Under the pieces are notes generated by a model. It searched no databases and was not told the origin of the DNA. It saw only the letters and a program-made list of their open reading frames with translations. A DNA stretch of 64,000 bases from assembly GCA_965204775.1 (NCBI GenBank), contig CBDBFH010000024.1, positions 25,559-89,558 on the forward strand. Reading direction: 5' to 3'. A program made the position numbers and the translations under genes. Every line of letters begins with the position of its first letter. Position 1 is the first letter of the stretch. Shown in pieces: positions 54,734 through 63,541 of the stretch. The stretch is from CBDBFH01 sp965204775. GTDB lineage: Bacteria; Pseudomonadota; Alphaproteobacteria; JAPOUT01; G958296285.

Positions 54734-56023
54734 ATGACTGACAGCAAAAACCCCGAAACCATCGTCCTCCACGCCGGATGGCGCGCCGATCCGAACACCG
54801 GATCCGTCGCCGTCCCGATCCATCAAACGACCAGCTACCAGTTCAAAAACACCGAACATGCCGCCAACCTCTTCGCCCTGTCCGAACTCGGCAATATCTA
54901 CACCCGAATCCAGAACCCGACCACCGACATTCTCGAAAAGCGCATCGCCGCCCTCGACGGCGGCGCCGCCGCCCTCGGCCTCGCCTCGGGACAGACCGCC
55001 TCCGCTTTGTCCATCCAGAATGTCGCGTCGGCAGGAGACAACGTCGTCTCCTCAACCGACCTCTATGGCGGAACCTGGAACCTCTTCGCCAACTCCATGA
55101 AGGATATGGGAATCGAAGTCCGCTTCGTCGACCCCTCCGACCCGGAAAACTTCGCCCGCGCCATCGACCGGAAAACCCGCGCCTTCTACGCCGAAACCCT
55201 GCCCAATCCCAAACTGGAGGTCTTTCCGATTGCCGAAGTCGCAAAAATCGGCAGGGCGCACGCCATCCCCCTGATCATGGACAACACCGCCGCCCCCGTC
55301 ATCTGCCGCCCCTTCGATCATGGCGCGGCCCTGATCGTCTATTCCACCACAAAATATATCGGCGGCCACGGCACATCCATCGGCGGCCTGCTGGTGGACG
55401 GCGGCAATTTCGACTGGGAAGCCGCCGGCGACCGCCAGCCCCTCCTCAACCGCCCCGACCCCTCCTATCACGGCGCCGTCTGGACGCAGGCCGCCAAGCC
55501 CCTGGGGCCCATCGCCTATATCCTCAAGGCACGCACAACCCTGTTGCGCGATCTGGGCGGCGTCATGAGCCCCTTCAACGCCTTCCTCTTCCTCCAGGGG
55601 CTGGAGAGCCTCCCCTTGCGCATACGCGCCCACTGCGAGAATGCCGAAAAGGTCGCCGCATGGCTGGCCACGCGCAAGGACGTCACCAATGTCATCTATC
55701 CCGGCCTGATGACCGGCGCGCCCAAAGCGCGCGCCGATGCCTATCTGGGCGGCCAGTATGGTGGCCTGCTGGGCTTTGAACTGCAGGGCGGCATGAAGGC
55801 CGGCAAGGCCTTCATCGACGCCCTGAAACTGCTCTATCACGTCGCCAATATCGGCGATTCCCGCTCGCTGGCGATCCACCCGGCGAGCACCACCCACAGC
55901 CAGCTCTCGGTCGAGGATCAGGCGGCGACCGGCGTAACGCCCGGCTATATCCGCCTGTCAATCGGCATCGAGCATTACGAGGACATCATCGCCGACATCG
56001 CACAGGCCCTCGAGCAGACCTGA
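54734..56023 (+). CDS. metY: O-acetylhomoserine sulfhydrylase-type PLP enzyme
   Basis: A 429-residue Cys/Met-metabolism PLP enzyme. SVAVPIHQTTSYQFKNTEHAANLF is characteristic of MetY, and the cofactor lysine lies in IVYSTTKYIGGHGTSIGG. SGQTASALSIQN and the C-terminal HPASTTHSQLSVEDQAATGV are also typical. It makes homocysteine from O-acetylhomoserine and sulfide. The 96-base upstream gap is GC-rich and shows no recognisable SAM riboswitch. Confidence 0.92.
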   Translation: MTDSKNPETIVLHAGWRADPNTGSVAVPIHQTTSYQFKNTEHAANLFALSELGNIYTRIQNPTTDILEKRIAALDGGAAALGLASGQTASALSIQNVASAGDNVVSSTDLYGGTWNLFANSMKDMGIEVRFVDPSDPENFARAIDRKTRAFYAETLPNPKLEVFPIAEVAKIGRAHAIPLIMDNTAAPVICRPFDHGAALIVYSTTKYIGGHGTSIGGLLVDGGNFDWEAAGDRQPLLNRPDPSYHGAVWTQAAKPLGPIAYILKARTTLLRDLGGVMSPFNAFLFLQGLESLPLRIRAHCENAEKVAAWLATRKDVTNVIYPGLMTGAPKARADAYLGGQYGGLLGFELQGGMKAGKAFIDALKLLYHVANIGDSRSLAIHPASTTHSQLSVEDQAATGVTPGYIRLSIGIEHYEDIIADIAQALEQT

Positions 56024-56037
56024 AGAGCCCGGCCCCC

Positions 56038-56454
56038 CTAAAGCAGCGCGTTCAGCCCCCGGAGGGCAATTGCGACCAGGACAAGCCAGGCCAGAACGTG
56101 GCAGATAAAGCGGGCCATGACGATATTCACCGTCATCTGAACGCCACTGTGCGCAATCCGCAGCACGACATAAATCCATGCCATCCAGGCGTAGGCCGGG
56201 TCGGCCAGACCGCCCGCCGCAACCGCCAGAACCAGCGCGTAAAAGACCGTCGGCTGCTCAAGCAGGTGGTTGTAGTTGTCCATATGCTGGCGCGCCGGAT
56301 CGGGCAGCGAGGCCAGATCGTCCGTATGGCGCGCGCCTTGCGGGTCAATCTTGGCCTTGTTCATCGCCCGCAGGCGGGTGGTCGTAGCAATGACGTAGAC
56401 GATAAACGTCACCAGCGCCATCGCCGGAATCGAAGCAAGAAGAGTTGCGGTCAT
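56038..56454 (-). CDS. MAPEG-family membrane protein
   Basis: A 138-residue protein, start MTATLLASIPAMAL (upstream codons are Arg-rich and unlikely). Four hydrophobic segments and the motif HMDNYNHLLEQPTVFYALVLAVAAGG, then AWMAWIYVVLRIAHSGVQMTVN, are diagnostic of MAPEG proteins. Members are membrane glutathione S-transferases or related proteins. The substrate is unknown. Confidence 0.88.
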   Translation of the reverse strand: MTATLLASIPAMALVTFIVYVIATTTRLRAMNKAKIDPQGARHTDDLASLPDPARQHMDNYNHLLEQPTVFYALVLAVAAGGLADPAYAWMAWIYVVLRIAHSGVQMTVNIVMARFICHVLAWLVLVAIALRGLNALL

Positions 56455-56830
56455 CGTTTGAGTCCCTCCCTGACAATCTCTGTCTTTGCGGTCGAGTCTA
56501 GACCGCCGCCGCCGCACGCGCAAGGCCGAATCGGGCGGCGGGCAGGGGCGGGCAGGGGATAGATTTATCCACGGCAGGCCCGGCCCATGGCACGTTTGCC
56601 TCCATCACCCCCCGAACCGGATTGATCGCCCCATGCACATTGACCAGACCCTTTGATGTTGCTGATCCTTGCGAAGGAGATAGAGGCGCTCAGGCCTTTT
56701 GTTGGGGGGGCGTGGATCTTCCCGGCAGCAAACCCTATGCGATAACCGATGGATGGAGCGGCTCATTGAGCGGCAGAGTTGCTCAGGACCGCACAACAAG
56801 CGAATACAGGGATAACAAGGATAGACTCCG
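56455..56830. other. 376-base region without a convincing gene
   Basis: The minus-strand side holds the leader of the MAPEG gene and the plus-strand side the leader of the 56831 gene. A frame at 56622-56840 (plus) has no recognisable domain and no ribosome-binding site. Codons in it are unlike those of neighbours. AAGGATAG lies near the 56831 start. No repeat or RNA structure is evident. Confidence 0.5.
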
Positions 56831-57457
56831 ATGCTCATGATGCCTGCAGAATGGGGGGCTCAGATGATGGCGGCGATATGGACTTTGCTGCGCTCTTTGT
56901 ATCTTTTCTTCCTGCTCACGGGCTATATGGTCCTTGGCCTGCTCTGCGCCTATGCGCTTTTGTTCGCCGTAGCGGTACCGTACCTGGCCATATGGGGAGA
57001 GTCATGCATCGTGTTGCCCAACGGGATGCGTATCGGACACATCGCCATGATCGATCCACGCAAATATGTGTGGCGGCCCGGCCTCACGGTAAAATCACCC
57101 GATGGCCTCAACCTGCTGAAAGACGAGGTCGATGATTTCTCCTTCACCAAGACCACCGCCTGGGGGTCGGCGGGGCCCCGCAACTACTGGCCGTACCATT
57201 ACTACAATTTTATCTACAGGCCGGATGTCGGCCTGATCATCGACAGAAATGACCCGGAAGGTTTCAACAGGCTTCGGGCGGAGGCCGGGCCGCTGATTAA
57301 TGCCTATAGGGGGGGGCGCACCTTTGCCACCGGACTCTTGTCCATTTATGGCGCGTTGCAAGATGATCCGGCCTATCCGAGGGCGCAGTGCCCGATGAGC
57401 ATTTTTCCGCCATCGCGGCGGACGCATAAAAACCTGCAGAGCGGAGAGCTCAGATGA
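56831..57457 (+). CDS. Membrane-anchored protein of unknown function, tandem paralogue 1
   Basis: A 208-residue protein with one long N-terminal hydrophobic region (SLYLFFLLTGYMVLGLLCAYALLFAVAV) that could be one or two helices. A soluble domain follows: ESCIVLPNGMRIGHIAMIDPRKY, SPDGLNLLKDEVDDFSFTKTTAWG, GLIIDRNDPEGFNRL and AQCPMSIFP. The pattern CxVLPNG...LPxG/SPDG...VxDxSFTxTT is shared with the next gene, so they are duplicates. I do not recognise the family. The stop overlaps the next start by four bases. Confidence 0.75.
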   Translation: MLMMPAEWGAQMMAAIWTLLRSLYLFFLLTGYMVLGLLCAYALLFAVAVPYLAIWGESCIVLPNGMRIGHIAMIDPRKYVWRPGLTVKSPDGLNLLKDEVDDFSFTKTTAWGSAGPRNYWPYHYYNFIYRPDVGLIIDRNDPEGFNRLRAEAGPLINAYRGGRTFATGLLSIYGALQDDPAYPRAQCPMSIFPPSRRTHKNLQSGELR

Positions 57458-58053
57458 TGATCCTGGTAAGAATCTTCCTCCGCATGCTGCGCATAACCGG
57501 CAATATCATCATATACACCTCTCTGCTCCTGTTCTGCTTCTACATGACCCTGGGCGCCGCGGGGCTCGTCTACCGCTACAAGGAATTCCGGGTCTGCGTC
57601 GTTCTGCCCAACGGCCTCCTCCTGGGCCGCGATGCGCTGTTCAACCGGAAAGGCGTCGGCGGGCGCTTCTATCCCAGATTGAAACTGCCCAACGGCGATT
57701 TCCTGCTCGACACCGCAGTCCATGACCTGTCCTTTACCCAGACCACCCTGCGCGGTCAGGCCACGCCAAAACAAACGCCCGCCGGCCAAAACCGGGAGGG
57801 CGAAAAAGACGGCATGCCCCCCTACCGGTTCGCCTACAGGGCCGATACCGGACTCGTCATCGAAACAAAAAATCCCGAGCTCTACAGAAAAGTCGTCAGC
57901 GAAAGAGGCCCCGCCGTTTATCCGCCTTTCCCGGATCACCCGCCCGACTGCTGCACGGGCCTGACGGGCAAATCCATGTTTTATCATCTGGTGAACAGAC
58001 CCCGGTTTCGCAAGGAAGACTGCCCCCTGAATATCTTCCAGCCCCCGCCCTGA
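57454..58053 (+). CDS. Membrane-anchored protein of unknown function, tandem paralogue 2
   Basis: A 199-residue protein with an N-terminal hydrophobic segment (ITGNIIIYTSLLLFCFYMTLGAAGL). Its soluble domain matches that of the previous gene: RVCVVLPNGLLLGRDALFNRK, LPNGDFLLDTAVHDLSFTQTT, DTGLVIETKNPELYRKV and EDCPLNIFQP. Start ATG overlaps the previous stop (ATGATG region), so the two are translationally coupled and may act as a hetero-oligomer. The function is unknown. Confidence 0.75.
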   Translation: MMILVRIFLRMLRITGNIIIYTSLLLFCFYMTLGAAGLVYRYKEFRVCVVLPNGLLLGRDALFNRKGVGGRFYPRLKLPNGDFLLDTAVHDLSFTQTTLRGQATPKQTPAGQNREGEKDGMPPYRFAYRADTGLVIETKNPELYRKVVSERGPAVYPPFPDHPPDCCTGLTGKSMFYHLVNRPRFRKEDCPLNIFQPPP

Positions 58054-58085
58054 CTGAAGGCGCGGCCCGCAATCAGCGCAAGCGC

Positions 58086-58814
58086 TCACCAGGTCTCCTT
58101 GAAGGGGCGCAGATCGAGCTCATGCGTCCAGGCACTGCGCGGCTGAATGTGCATCGCCCAAAAAGCCTGCGCCATGTCATCCGGCTTCAAAGACCCGTCC
58201 TCGCCCAGACGCTCCAGATACTCGCCAAACACATCGCGCACCCGCTGGCCGTCAATCACCCCGTCAACCACAACATGACCGACATGAATCCCTTTCGGCC
58301 CGTAATCGCGCGCCAGCGCCTGCGCCAGATTGCGCAGCGCCGCTTTCGCCGAGGCAAAATGCGCAAAATTTGGCCGCCCGCGCATCGAACCCGACGCACC
58401 CGTGAACAACAGCGAGCCGCCGCCCTCCTTCAGCAGATGCGGCAGGGCCGCTTTGGCCGTCAAAAAACCGCCAAAACAGCCAATGCGCCAGAACTCCTCA
58501 AAGGCCTCGGCGGTCAGCTCCTCAAAGGGAATGATCGCGTTGTTGCCCGCATTGTAGATCACCGCGCCAATCCCGCCCTGCGCGGCGGCGGCGGCGAAGG
58601 CCTCGGCAAGGTCGCCCGCCTGGGTGACGTCAGCGCGATGACTGACCGCCTCTCCCCCGCTTTGGCGGATTTCCCCGGCGACCTTCTCGATTTTCTCCGC
58701 CGTCCACCCGACAATGACGGCTTTCATCCCGCCCTTGGCAAAGGCGCGGGCCACCGCCGCGCCCAGTCCATTCGACGCTCCCACGCCGACAATCACCGCA
58801 ACAGGCTTTTTCAT
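58086..58814 (-). CDS. SDR-fold protein lacking the catalytic tyrosine
   Basis: A 242-residue protein, start MKKPVAVIVGVGASNGLG with the Rossmann glycines. Ser is present in TGASGSMRG, but the Tyr-x3-Lys is FASAK in FAHFASAKAALRNL, so tyrosine is replaced by phenylalanine while Lys is kept. The C-terminus SAWTHELDLRPFKETW matches that of the 47723 protein. It may be an enoyl-type or non-catalytic SDR; the reaction is unknown. Confidence 0.8.
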   Translation of the reverse strand: MKKPVAVIVGVGASNGLGAAVARAFAKGGMKAVIVGWTAEKIEKVAGEIRQSGGEAVSHRADVTQAGDLAEAFAAAAAQGGIGAVIYNAGNNAIIPFEELTAEAFEEFWRIGCFGGFLTAKAALPHLLKEGGGSLLFTGASGSMRGRPNFAHFASAKAALRNLAQALARDYGPKGIHVGHVVVDGVIDGQRVRDVFGEYLERLGEDGSLKPDDMAQAFWAMHIQPRSAWTHELDLRPFKETW

Positions 58815-58939
58815 CGAACCCGCCCTCCTCTTGATGCGCATTGGCCTTCCAGAGACTTTGCCCTTTTCACCCCCCGCGCCGCAATACTATGCTGGTGTGG
58901 CTGTGGCCTCCGGGCCGACCCCTGCGAGGAGAGAAGAGA

Positions 58940-60104
58940 ATGAGCCAGCCGACCGGAACGGAAAATGTGCCCGTAGCGGGCGTCTGCGGCAAGCAATTTT
59001 CCGCCATCAAAGACGCCTTCCGGGAGAACCTGGCGAGCGGCGCAGATGTCGGGGCCTCCTTTGCGGTCACGCGCGGCGGCGAGACGATCATCGACCTCTG
59101 GGGCGGATTCATTGATGAGGCCCGCACCCGGCCCTGGCAAAAAGACACCATCGTCAATGTCTATTCCACCACCAAGACCATTTCCGCCCTGTGCCTTCAT
59201 GTTCTGGCCGACCGGGGCGCGGTTGATCTCAGCGCGCCGGTTGCCCGCTACTGGCCGGAATTCGCCCAAAACGGCAAGGAGGGCGTCGAGGTGCGGCATA
59301 TCCTCTCCCATTCCGCCGGGCTGCCCGGACTGGAGGAAAAGACCGAGACCGAAGATTACTATGACTGGGAGAAAATCACAGACCGCCTCGCCCGCCAGAA
59401 GCCCTGGTGGGAGCCGGGGGACGAAGAGCGGCTATCACGCGATTACGCAAGGGTTCCTGATCGGCGAAGTCGTCCGCCGGGTGACGGGCAAAACGATCGG
59501 GGCCTTTCTGGCCGAGGAGATCGCCGGGCCGTTGAAAACCGATTTTCATATCGGCACCGGCCCGGAGCATGACGCCCGGGTCGGCGCGTTGATCCCGCCG
59601 GAGGGCGAGGAAGATGCGCGGGACATGATTGCAGGCGAGATTGCGAAGCGCGCGCTGGGCAATCCGCCGGTGCGGGCGATTGTTTCGCGGGATAGTGCGT
59701 GGCGGCGGGCGGAGATCCCGGCGGCGAACGGGCATGGCAATGCGCGTTCGGTGGCCGAAACCTTAAGCCCGCTGTCCAATGGCGGCGCGGCGCGGGGCGT
59801 GCGGCTTTTGTCCGAGGCCGGGGCGCGGCGGATTCTGGAGGTGCAGACCGACGGGACGGATGCGGTTTTGGGGCTGCCACTGCGCTGGGCTTTGGGCTTT
59901 GGGCGGGCGAGCGAGTTCATACCAATTGGGCCAAACACCAACACCTGCTTCTGGGGCGGCTATGGCGGCTCTCTGGCCATCATCGACATGGACGCGCAGG
60001 TGACGATCTCGTACGTCATGAACCGCATGATCGCTTCTTTGATCGATCAGTCGCGGGTCGTCAAACTGGTCGCCGCCTTCTATACGGCGCTGGCCGCAAA
60101 GTGA
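58940..60104 (+). pseudogene. Beta-lactamase-fold serine hydrolase (EstB/family VIII esterase-like), frameshifted
   Basis: From ATG 58940 the frame gives SFAVTRGGETIIDLWGGFIDEARTRPWQKDTIVNVYSTTKTISALCLH, with catalytic S-x-x-K as STTK, and LLSHSAGLPGL-like HILSHSAGLPGLEEK. At the five-G run 59416-59420 the frame breaks. Deleting one G restores SGYHAITQGFLIGEVVRRVTGKT in the third frame and the rest of the enzyme to a stop at 60104. The whole would be about 387 residues. Family VIII esterases hydrolyse esters and some beta-lactams. Confidence 0.8.
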
Positions 60105-60208
60105 GAGTGTTGCGGTTGGCGCGAGTCATGGGGGGTGAAGGGGGGCTAGCCCCCCTTCCAGACCCAAGCCGCGCTTCGCGCGGCTCCTTATAGTTGGAAG
60201 TGCAATAA

Positions 60209-60664
60209 ATGCTAGAAATAGTTGAGCTTGTCGTTAGTCTGATGGCGGGGATAGTTGTTATTATAATCGCGATTATAGGCCTAAGAAATCTCGTAGACAA
60301 ATTGAGCAAAATGTTGCGTATAGGCCTAAGCAACCTCGCAGACAAACGGGACAAGATGTTGAGTGCACGCAAATTTGCGTTTAAAAAGAAATATGTTCTG
60401 ATTGGAGGTATGGCCATTGCCATACTGGCTTTTATTTTTCCTCCTTGGGTAATTGAGATACGCCAGTCTCGGATAAATTGTGGCTACCATTTTCTGTTTG
60501 GAGAAGTAATCAAGTGGGATGACGAAAATCTCATTTGGGAGATGTCGCTTTGGCAACGTCCAGTTGCCTGCTCCATAGATGCTCCTGTGTTACTCACAGA
60601 GCTATTCTTTATTATTTGCCTGGCTGGATCTGCCTACCTTTTCCTTGCAAAGGAGGAAAAGTGA
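60209..60664 (+). CDS. AT-rich membrane protein of unknown function
   Basis: A 151-residue protein with three hydrophobic segments (residues about 7-24, 62-82, 126-144) and a middle stretch with many Lys and Asp residues (KLSKMLRIGLSNLADKRDKML). The codons are distinctly AT-rich compared with both neighbours, suggesting acquisition. The tandem motif IGLRNLVDKLSKMLRIGLSNLADKRDKML is an internal duplication of about 15 residues. No family is recognised. Confidence 0.6.
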   Translation: MLEIVELVVSLMAGIVVIIIAIIGLRNLVDKLSKMLRIGLSNLADKRDKMLSARKFAFKKKYVLIGGMAIAILAFIFPPWVIEIRQSRINCGYHFLFGEVIKWDDENLIWEMSLWQRPVACSIDAPVLLTELFFIICLAGSAYLFLAKEEK

Positions 60665-60694
60665 AGAACTTCTTTTACATTATATTGATAAGTA

Positions 60695-61285
60695 CTAAAT
60701 GCACAAAGTGGATTGAAAAAATTCCAAGAATCCATTTTTCAATAATAGTAAACGGCTTAGGCCGTGCTCACTAATTAAGTGACTACGATTAATCAGAAAC
60801 GAGCGTGTGCTATACTCAGCTCCGCCCTCACTGCCGCCGCGCCGCCACTCCCACAACAGCGCCGAGGCCAGAACCGCAAAAACCCCAAGCGCAAACCAGC
60901 GCCCCGGTATGTCCACCGGCGGCGGCCGGTGGAAAAAGGCGTTGAGAATCGCCGCCAGCGTCTTCAGCGCCTCCAGACACAGCAGCGGAACCACCAGCGC
61001 CCGCAGACGCAAAACCGCAAACAGATCAAGCAGGCCAAAGGTCATCTGCAAAATGCCGATCGCGGCAAACAAAAATAAAATCGCCTGGGTGTTCGTGCTC
61101 ACGTCAAGCCCGGCAATCGAACCGGCGCCGCCGTCAGGGGCAAACAGATGAATGCCCCCGCGCACAAGATTCAGCGCACCCAAAAGCGCCAAAACCACCA
61201 GGGCAACACGGGTCGGGGCCAGACCGCCGCGCAGGTGCGCCGCACCCGGGCCCGCATCGGAGCCAAAAATCGCCTGCATGCTCAT
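60695..61285 (-). CDS. Four-helix membrane protein with an abnormal C-terminal tail
   Basis: A 196-residue frame. Residues 25-150 hold four hydrophobic helices (VALVVLALLGALNLVRGGIHLF, AILFLFAAIGILQMTFGLLDLF, VVPLLCLEALKTLAAILNAFF, WFALGVFAVLASALLWEWRRGG), similar to small bacterial DUF4345-like proteins. The last 43 residues (EYSTRSFLINRS...) run into AT-rich DNA and look unrelated. This suggests the original end was lost when the AT-rich segment 60200-60800 was inserted. It overlaps the DUF1330 gene by 4 bases. Confidence 0.6.
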   Translation of the reverse strand: MSMQAIFGSDAGPGAAHLRGGLAPTRVALVVLALLGALNLVRGGIHLFAPDGGAGSIAGLDVSTNTQAILFLFAAIGILQMTFGLLDLFAVLRLRALVVPLLCLEALKTLAAILNAFFHRPPPVDIPGRWFALGVFAVLASALLWEWRRGGSEGGAEYSTRSFLINRSHLISEHGLSRLLLLKNGFLEFFQSTLCI

Positions 61286-61722
61286 CCGTTTTCTCCTGTT
61301 ACCGCCTGTGCCGTGGCCGCCTGAATCAGCAGCTGGCCCTCAAGCCCCGCCTCGCGGTGCACCGCAAGCTCGGCGACCTCCGGCGAAGACGCGATTTTGA
61401 CAAATTCCTGCGCCGACGGATACTCAACCAGCGCAACCACATCCCACAGCTCGCCCCCGGCGGCCAGATCGCCGATCACCAGCCGCTCGGCGCTCCCTTC
61501 GTAGAGAAAGCGCCCGCCCCCCTTCTCGACAATCTTCCGCATCGCCCGGCCATAGCGCATATAGGCCGCCTGACCCGACAGATCAGGGTCGCGCCCGTCC
61601 TTGTAGGCCGCCTTCTTGCGGAACTTCAGAAGATTGACCATGACAATCGGCTGATCGCCGGGCTCGGCCCCCAGCGCTTCCAGTTGCGCGCGGGCGGGAT
61701 AGGTCTTGTTGGCAATCTCCAT
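61282..61722 (-). CDS. DUF1330 family protein
   Basis: A 146-residue protein from ATG 61722 (MEIANKTYPARAQLEALG). Upstream codons in the frame are an artefact of the neighbouring VOC gene. VMVNLLKFRKKAAYKDG, AYMRYGRAMRKIVEKGGGRFLYEG and WDVVALVEYPSAQEFVKIASSPEV are the usual DUF1330 motifs, a ferredoxin-like dimeric alpha-beta barrel. The function is unknown. It lies with a VOC gene upstream in one operon. Confidence 0.85.
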   Translation of the reverse strand: MEIANKTYPARAQLEALGAEPGDQPIVMVNLLKFRKKAAYKDGRDPDLSGQAAYMRYGRAMRKIVEKGGGRFLYEGSAERLVIGDLAAGGELWDVVALVEYPSAQEFVKIASSPEVAELAVHREAGLEGQLLIQAATAQAVTGENG

Positions 61723-61735
61723 CAATGCGCCGCCG

Positions 61736-62113
61736 CTATGCGCCGCCCATGTGAAAGGCGACAAACTTGTTGCCGTCGAGATCGCGGAAATAGCCGCCAT
61801 AGAACATGTCACCTTCGCCGCGCGGCCCGGGCTCGCCTTCATCCGTGCCGCCCAGCTCAAGCGCCTTGTCATAGAGCTGGCGCACCTTCTCCCGGCTGCC
61901 GGCATTGAGCGCGATCATCACGCCGTTGCCGGCGCTCGCCTGCTTCTGGTCATAAGGCGTGCAGACCGCAAACATGGCCCCGTCGCCTCCGCCCCAGACG
62001 ACAATCCGCCCGTCATTTCTCATCTGTTTCGCATCAAAGACGCTCAGCAGAGAATCATAAAATTTCACCGCGCGCGGCAGATCATTCGTGCCGACGGTTG
62101 CATAGCCGATCAT
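61736..62113 (-). CDS. VOC-superfamily protein (glyoxalase-like)
   Basis: A 125-residue protein from ATG 62113 with GGGAGGC upstream. MIGYATVGTNDLPRAVKFYDSLLSVFDAKQ, then NGVMIALNAGSREKVRQLYDKALELGGTDEG and GGYFRDLDGNKFVAFHMG are the standard VOC metalloenzyme segments. It is not closely related to the VOC protein at 36686. The substrate is unknown. Confidence 0.88.
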   Translation of the reverse strand: MIGYATVGTNDLPRAVKFYDSLLSVFDAKQMRNDGRIVVWGGGDGAMFAVCTPYDQKQASAGNGVMIALNAGSREKVRQLYDKALELGGTDEGEPGPRGEGDMFYGGYFRDLDGNKFVAFHMGGA

Positions 62114-62242
62114 AAAAAAGCCTCCCTTGCCTTTCTCAAACGAAAATCCGGCCCCCATTCTAGGCCCTCCCCGAAGCGGGGGCAAGGCCGCCGGTCATCT
62201 ATGATAGAATTCCCGGAACGATCCGGCGGCGGGAGAGCAATT

Positions 62243-63142
62243 ATGCCTTTTCGCGAAAAAGACCTGGCCGATCAGACCGGCAAAACGTTTGCCGTCACCG
62301 GCGCAAATACCGGGCTGGGCTATGAAACCGCCCGCGCGCTGGCCCTCAGGGGCGCGCGCATTCTGATGGCATGCCGCTCGGCGGACAAGGCGCAAGAGGC
62401 AATCGGCAAGATCACGGCCCTCAAACCGGACGCCGACCTCGCCTTTGTCCGGGCCGATCTGGCCGATCTTGAATCGGTCAAAGATGCCGCCGGACGGATA
62501 GAAAAAGAACCCAAACTGGACGTCCTCATCAACAACGCCGGGCGGCGGCTGGGCCCTCTCCAGCGCACCGGAGCAGGCTTCGAAAGCCAGATGGGCATCA
62601 ACCATCTGGCGCATTTTGCCTTGACCGCCCAGCTGATGCCCAAGATCAAAAACGACAATACGCGGGTCGTAACCCTGAGCAGCCTGGGCCATTGGCGGGG
62701 CCAAATCCGCTTCGAGGATCTCAATGCCGCGCGCGGCTATAAATCCATGCAGCGCTATCAGGACAGCAAACTGGCCAATCTCCTGTTTGCCTTCGAACTC
62801 GAGCGCCGCTTGCGCAAGACCGAAAGCAGGGCGATGTCGGTTGCCTGTCATCCCGGCATAGCCGCCACCGCCCTGCCGCCCGGCACGCCGGGCTGGTTCC
62901 GGCTGATCGCGCCCCTGCTGTGGCCGTTTTTCAACACCCCGGCGCAGGGCGCATGGCCGACTCTTTTGGCCGCCACGGGACCCGGCGTCAAAGGCGGCGA
63001 CTATTTCGGCCCGGCCCGGCGCGGCGAAACCGCGGGGCAGGCGGCCTATGCCAAATCCGCCCCGCGCGCGCAGGACCCGGAGGCGGCCAGGCGCTTGTGG
63101 GAGGTATCGGTGGAATTGACCGGGGTCGATCCGCACATCTAG
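62243..63142 (+). CDS. Short-chain dehydrogenase/oxidoreductase
   Basis: A 299-residue SDR: TGANTGLGYETARALALRGA, INNAG in VLINNAGRRLG, catalytic Ser in TLSSLGHWRG and YQDSK with Tyr-x3-Lys. It resembles the retinol-dehydrogenase/protochlorophyllide-reductase type (as does the 48514 product), likely acting on lipophilic alcohols or ketones. Its start lies close to the divergent VOC gene; GGCGGGAGAG precedes ATG 62243. Confidence 0.9.
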   Translation: MPFREKDLADQTGKTFAVTGANTGLGYETARALALRGARILMACRSADKAQEAIGKITALKPDADLAFVRADLADLESVKDAAGRIEKEPKLDVLINNAGRRLGPLQRTGAGFESQMGINHLAHFALTAQLMPKIKNDNTRVVTLSSLGHWRGQIRFEDLNAARGYKSMQRYQDSKLANLLFAFELERRLRKTESRAMSVACHPGIAATALPPGTPGWFRLIAPLLWPFFNTPAQGAWPTLLAATGPGVKGGDYFGPARRGETAGQAAYAKSAPRAQDPEAARRLWEVSVELTGVDPHI

Positions 63143-63541
63143 CCGCCCGGTCTTTGTCCCGGCGCGGGGGTGGTTGGATTCCCGCCCCCGCCTTCGCGGG
63201 GATGATGAGCTGGATTCCCGCTTTCGCGGGAATGACGAGAGAGAAAGGCGGGAATGACAGGAGGGGCGGGGATGACAGGAGGGGCGGGGGAAAGTCCAGT
63301 TCTTTTCTCCGTCACTCCCGCGCAAGCGGGAGTCCATTTCGCGGGTGTGGCTGGATTCCCGCCCCCGCCTTCGCGGGGGTGACGAGAGAGGCGGGGATGA
63401 CGAGCTGGATTCCCGCTTTCGCGGGAATGACAAGAGAGAGGCGGGAATGACGAGAGAGAGGCAGGAATGACAGGGAGCGAGGGGCAGGGGGGCAGTCTTA
63501 CCCTTGACCGCCGCCCCGGCTGCCTCTAGCCTCAGGAGCCC
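63143..63541. repeat. Second repeat block of ATTCCCGC...GCGGGAAT palindromes
   Basis: No gene. Copies of ATTCCCGCTTTCGCGGGAAT lie near 63213 and 63409, with related CCGCCTTCGCGGGG forms near 63186 and 63366 and a reversed CTCCCGCGCAAGCGGGAGT near 63315. Between them are many GGCGGGAATGACGAGAGAG units. This is the same repeat family as at 3584-4133, with a slightly different loop. The thiC leader falls in it, and no TPP riboswitch motif (CTGAGA, then ACCTGATC-type core) is seen. Confidence 0.8.

Noticed and set aside
56622..56840. A 72-residue plus-strand frame
   Set aside because: No ribosome-binding site, no recognisable domain, and it overlaps the start of a better-supported gene.
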